A DNA stretch of 64,000 nt from assembly GCA_027488905.1 (NCBI GenBank), contig JAIYAT010000007.1, positions 186,001 to 250,000 of the forward strand, given 5' to 3'. Position numbers and translations under genes: made by a program. Source of the stretch: Bacteroidota bacterium. GTDB taxonomy: Bacteria; Bacteroidota; Bacteroidia; UKL13-3. Shown in pieces: positions 61,054 through 64,000 of the stretch. Position 1 is the first letter of the stretch, and the number at the start of each line of letters is the position of its first letter. Under the pieces are notes generated by a model that saw only the letters and a program-made list of their open reading frames with translations, did not search any database and was not told the origin of the DNA.

Positions 61054-61320
61054 GTGCCAAAATTACTTTAATTTATCATGATATTCAAATATGTTACTTT
61101 GTATTATCATTATAATTAAAAGTATAACTTTATTTTATCATGATAATCTAAAGTTGTTATGTTGTAATATATTGATTTTTAATTATATATAAAATTATGT
61201 ATTTATTATTACAATTTTACTATTTATTATTTAAGTTGAATAACATTTCAACTACCTACTGGTAATTGGTAAAAGCCAACATGCAACCCAATCTTTCTTT
61301 TGCATTGTCTTTAGAACAAA
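61054..61320. other. Divergent intergenic region
   Basis: Contains the 31-bp operator-like array near the ATPase gene. The rest, 61167-61320, is AT-rich with no gene recognised; it should hold the promoter of the large surface protein. Confidence 0.4.
61074..61145. repeat. Three operator-like palindromes at exact 31-bp spacing
   Basis: tatcatgata at 61074, tatcattata at 61105 and tatcatgata at 61136. Within each 31-bp unit an acttt/ACTTTG piece recurs at the same phase. The array lies 20-90 bp upstream of the DUF4143 start codon and suits cooperative repressor binding on one helix face. Confidence 0.8.
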
Positions 61321-64000
61321 ATGAAAAATATCAGCCCCTATCATTTATTGTCTTTGCTTTGTGGAATTATATTTTCTGCAAGTGTTTTTGCAGTCAAAAT
61401 TATTGGCGCAGAAATAAGCTATGAAATCATAGGCAAGGATTTTTATCGATTGCAATTAAGTGTTTACAGAGAGTGCGGAGGTCCTTTACTTTGCCCCAAT
61501 TGTCCAAATTCAACATCTTTTAAATGTCCCGTTCAAATAAACATTCGAGGAGTTGAAGTACCTGCTGAGGCAAACATTCCTCCAAATCCTTATGCAGGGC
61601 AAAGTTTTGGTTCGCAAAACATTCATGTCATTCCTTTCATCAGTGGTTTAGAGGCAATACAACTTTGCAATCTAGTTAGCTCCATTTGCACCAATTGTGG
61701 TCAGCGAGCTCCAGGCACCTTTTCGCCTGGGATAGAAATTTACAAATTTGAAGGTACAATAGATTTAAGGAGCTTACCAGATAGTTGTTGCTTGGTAAAC
61801 CTATGCTTTGATACTTGCTGCAGAAATAACAACATCGGTACCCTAACCCAAAGCAACCCACAAAATTTTTATATCCAAACTACTATTAATCGATGCTTGA
61901 GTTACGGTAATTCATCGCCCATTTTTACCAATGCTCCCGTTTTCTTAGTTTGCGCAGGGCAAGATTTTTCATATAATCTTGGCGCCATTGACCCCAATGG
62001 AGATTCTTTAAGTTATGCCTTGGGCGCCATACGAACCGGACCCTCGCAAGGGGTTACCTATAAGCCTCCCTTTAGCCAAACTGTACCCATGCCTTACCTT
62101 GGATACCCTGCAGTATTTAATGAAAGTCAGAAACCGCTGGGATTTCACCTGAATCCTATTTCTGGCAACATTTGGTTCAAACCGATTGATACTTTTACCA
62201 GTTACCTTTCTATAGATGTTTATGAATGGAGAAAAATTTCTGGCATACCAACGCTCACCGGAATCAGTTCAAGAGAGATTCAGTTTTACAGTAAAAATTG
62301 CACAAGTAATACTGCCCCAAACATCTTAATTTATGATAAGAATGGGGTGCCGAAGACGGATAATACCTTTGAAATTTGCGAAGGAAATGAAATCTGTTTT
62401 ACTTTTACCGCAAAAGATAGCACCGCCGCTTGGGATACCACCTATTTAAGCTTCCCAAGTCATAGAATAAATCCAATACTTCCTACCCTAAAAAAATATT
62501 ATATTGATTCGTTAAGGCAGGGGCAAGGACCTCGACATGACAGCATGCAGTTTTGCTGGACTCCACCTAGAACCATGGCAAGTTTACTACCTCATTACTT
62601 TACAATTTCTGCCAAAGATAATAGCTGCCCCTTTCCTTTACAAAGTAGCAAAACCGTTGCCATTTATGTTAGAGATAAACCAAAAGCTTTCATCAATAAG
62701 ACTAATCGTAATTATGGAAAATATTCTTTTAGCTATATTCAAACCAATCTTTATCCATTAGATACCAACTTCACCCAATATTATATTGAAACAGCTCCTA
62801 AATCTAACACCTATCAATTTTATAGAAACAGCAGGGTAATAAACCATTGCTTTACTCAAGCAGGTTGGCACCGCATTCGTTTAAGTTTAACAGCTATACA
62901 TTTTGATTCAAATGAAGCCTGTGCGAGTGAGGTTTGGGACTCAGTATTTATTTTACCGCGAGTAAAAATCAATCAACTTACTAAAATTTGCCAATCAAAT
63001 GGGGTTAGTATAAAGGTGTCGAGCAGTGGCGGCACCCCTTTAGGCAACACTTATCGCTATACTTTTTATACCGGTAAATTTGGGTCGAACCAAGTGATTA
63101 GGAATTTTGGACCTGATTCTAACTTTTTATTACAGTCCTCCCACTTGCAAAACAGCAAAGACTTTTATGTGGTTATACAAGATCTTTTTGGATGCAAGGA
63201 TTCTGTGGCTTTTGAGATAGATAAAGACGATGTAATCAAGCCTGATGCAATGAAGATTTATGATTTTTGTAACAGCGTCATAGATAGTATTTCAATTAAC
63301 CCCATTGATACCAATATTTACATCATCACATGGACCTACCAAAATCAGGTGATAGACTCGGCTGTAAGTAAAATCATGCCTAGAGGAGCTGGGTATTACT
63401 ATATAAATAAAACTAAACAACAAAGTTGTTGGGTGACAGATACCATAAAGGTTATGCATAGTCCACCCTTTACAAACACCTTAGATAAAATCATTAAGGA
63501 TTCATGTGAAGGAAACATTTCGCTTTCGAGCAAAACTGCCTGGGGGTGGAGTCATCAATGGTTTATAGAATTTGAACCTATTGCCTCAGAAAAACTAGCC
63601 GTATTTTATCCTAAACATTCAGGAACCTATCATGTATTGACGACAGATCGCGGTTTGTGCACACGATCCTCCGATACTGTAACTTTAACAGTTTACCCTA
63701 AGCCTAAATTGATGCCAATATTGGGTTCAACCTATAACTTAGATACTTTGAAAACATTTGAATATGGGGTGCCAAACATTCCCAATTTAAAATATACTTG
63801 GTATTTAACGAATGCAACAGCTTTGAGCAGAATAGATACCAATTCAATTCTTGTAAGGTTTAATAATACTGGTTCTGCTTTATTAGTGGCACAGTATAGC
63901 AATGAGTATGGCTGCTTAAACCAAACTGGTTTGCAATTGTATATAGATGAAAAAACAGTTGGTTTGAACCAAGTATTCAAGGATTCTGATATACTTATTT
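61321..64000 (+). CDS. Large secreted surface protein, probable T9SS cargo (runs off window)
   Basis: ATG at 61321; the frame is open to the window end (about 893 codons, no stop). A signal peptide (LLSLLCGIIFSASVFA) is followed by a Cys-rich first part (YRECGGPLLCPNCPN..., ~51-63; CCLVNLCFDTCCRNN, ~158-172), then PKD/Ig-like repeats (e.g. VCAGQDFSYNLGAIDPNGDSLSYALG, ~213-238). The last visible residues VGLNQVFKDSDILI are the usual entry to a type A T9SS C-terminal sorting domain. The end should be near, some tens of residues past the edge. Adhesion or surface structure is the likely role. Confidence 0.85.
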   Translation, partial: MKNISPYHLLSLLCGIIFSASVFAVKIIGAEISYEIIGKDFYRLQLSVYRECGGPLLCPNCPNSTSFKCPVQINIRGVEVPAEANIPPNPYAGQSFGSQNIHVIPFISGLEAIQLCNLVSSICTNCGQRAPGTFSPGIEIYKFEGTIDLRSLPDSCCLVNLCFDTCCRNNNIGTLTQSNPQNFYIQTTINRCLSYGNSSPIFTNAPVFLVCAGQDFSYNLGAIDPNGDSLSYALGAIRTGPSQGVTYKPPFSQTVPMPYLGYPAVFNESQKPLGFHLNPISGNIWFKPIDTFTSYLSIDVYEWRKISGIPTLTGISSREIQFYSKNCTSNTAPNILIYDKNGVPKTDNTFEICEGNEICFTFTAKDSTAAWDTTYLSFPSHRINPILPTLKKYYIDSLRQGQGPRHDSMQFCWTPPRTMASLLPHYFTISAKDNSCPFPLQSSKTVAIYVRDKPKAFINKTNRNYGKYSFSYIQTNLYPLDTNFTQYYIETAPKSNTYQFYRNSRVINHCFTQAGWHRIRLSLTAIHFDSNEACASEVWDSVFILPRVKINQLTKICQSNGVSIKVSSSGGTPLGNTYRYTFYTGKFGSNQVIRNFGPDSNFLLQSSHLQNSKDFYVVIQDLFGCKDSVAFEIDKDDVIKPDAMKIYDFCNSVIDSISINPIDTNIYIITWTYQNQVIDSAVSKIMPRGAGYYYINKTKQQSCWVTDTIKVMHSPPFTNTLDKIIKDSCEGNISLSSKTAWGWSHQWFIEFEPIASEKLAVFYPKHSGTYHVLTTDRGLCTRSSDTVTLTVYPKPKLMPILGSTYNLDTLKTFEYGVPNIPNLKYTWYLTNATALSRIDTNSILVRFNNTGSALLVAQYSNEYGCLNQTGLQLYIDEKTVGLNQVFKDSDILI

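Noticed and set aside
1-64000. CRISPR arrays, rRNA operons and tRNA genes
   Set aside because: No regularly spaced direct repeats of CRISPR type, no rRNA sequence and no cloverleaf other than the tmRNA ends were seen.

Overview
The window looks like a Bacteroidota chromosome, probably from the Chitinophagales/Sphingobacteriales/Cytophagales side. The evidence is a type IX secretion-type surface protein at the right edge, an exosortase N/VIT pair, TAnnTTTG promoter elements just upstream of start codons, a TonB receptor with a carboxypeptidase-regulatory domain, DUF4248 and DUF4199 genes, and an rpsU gene with a full Shine-Dalgarno sequence in an otherwise SD-poor genome. Family names come from motif recognition by eye; no database search was run.

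The left 38.4 kb reads as a composite genomic island next to tmRNA (ssrA, 38434-38798, minus strand). A tyrosine integrase (36904-38166) sits against the tmRNA 3' end, and the left attachment site is not visible in this window. From left to right the island holds: (a) 0.1-11.2 kb, a type I restriction-modification locus with an AlbA_2/ATPase protein, HsdM, one expressible HsdS, three further hsdS pieces in alternating orientation, a tyrosine recombinase and HsdR, together a phase-variable HsdS shufflon; (b) 11.2-14.7 kb, a small defence-like set with a GIY-YIG protein, an ImmA/IrrE metallopeptidase, an unknown protein, a Panacea-domain antitoxin and a probable toxin partner; (c) 14.7-32.3 kb, one long minus-strand operon-like run of about 20 genes resembling a tailless or otherwise unfamiliar virus: membrane proteins, a transglutaminase-like protein, beta-rich virion candidates, a glucosaminidase, fibre-like proteins, a holin/spanin-like pair, then an adenine methylase, RadC/JAB protein, Snf2 helicase and RecA-like ATPase, with no recognisable terminase, portal or tail sheath; (d) 32.6-36.0 kb, metal-handling cargo (Cys-rich secreted protein, TonB receptor, HMA-CDF transporter); (e) DUF4248 and the integrase.

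The right 25.6 kb is ordinary chromosome: exosortase N with its VIT-domain target, small conserved genes, an AAA/DUF4143 gene framed by two identical 41-bp palindromes, rpsU, a seven-gene minus-strand operon (DUF898, two glycosyltransferases, DUF4199, an unknown, a dihydroorotase-like protein without its metal ligands, a BatA-type protein), an H-NOX/histidine kinase pair, an SDR, a deoxynucleoside kinase, a beta-CASP RNase-like protein, a second AAA/DUF4143 gene behind a 31-bp-periodic operator-like array, and the start of a large secreted protein that runs off the edge.

The most notable observations are: the interrupted palindrome GGTTTGAACC, found 12 times in the right 25.6 kb but once in the left 38.4 kb, behaving like a genome-wide signature word; the virus-like gene block; an A9 run in its glucosaminidase where a -1 shift would add a membrane anchor ending exactly at the next start codon; the hsdS shufflon; and the palindromes around both DUF4143 ATPase genes.
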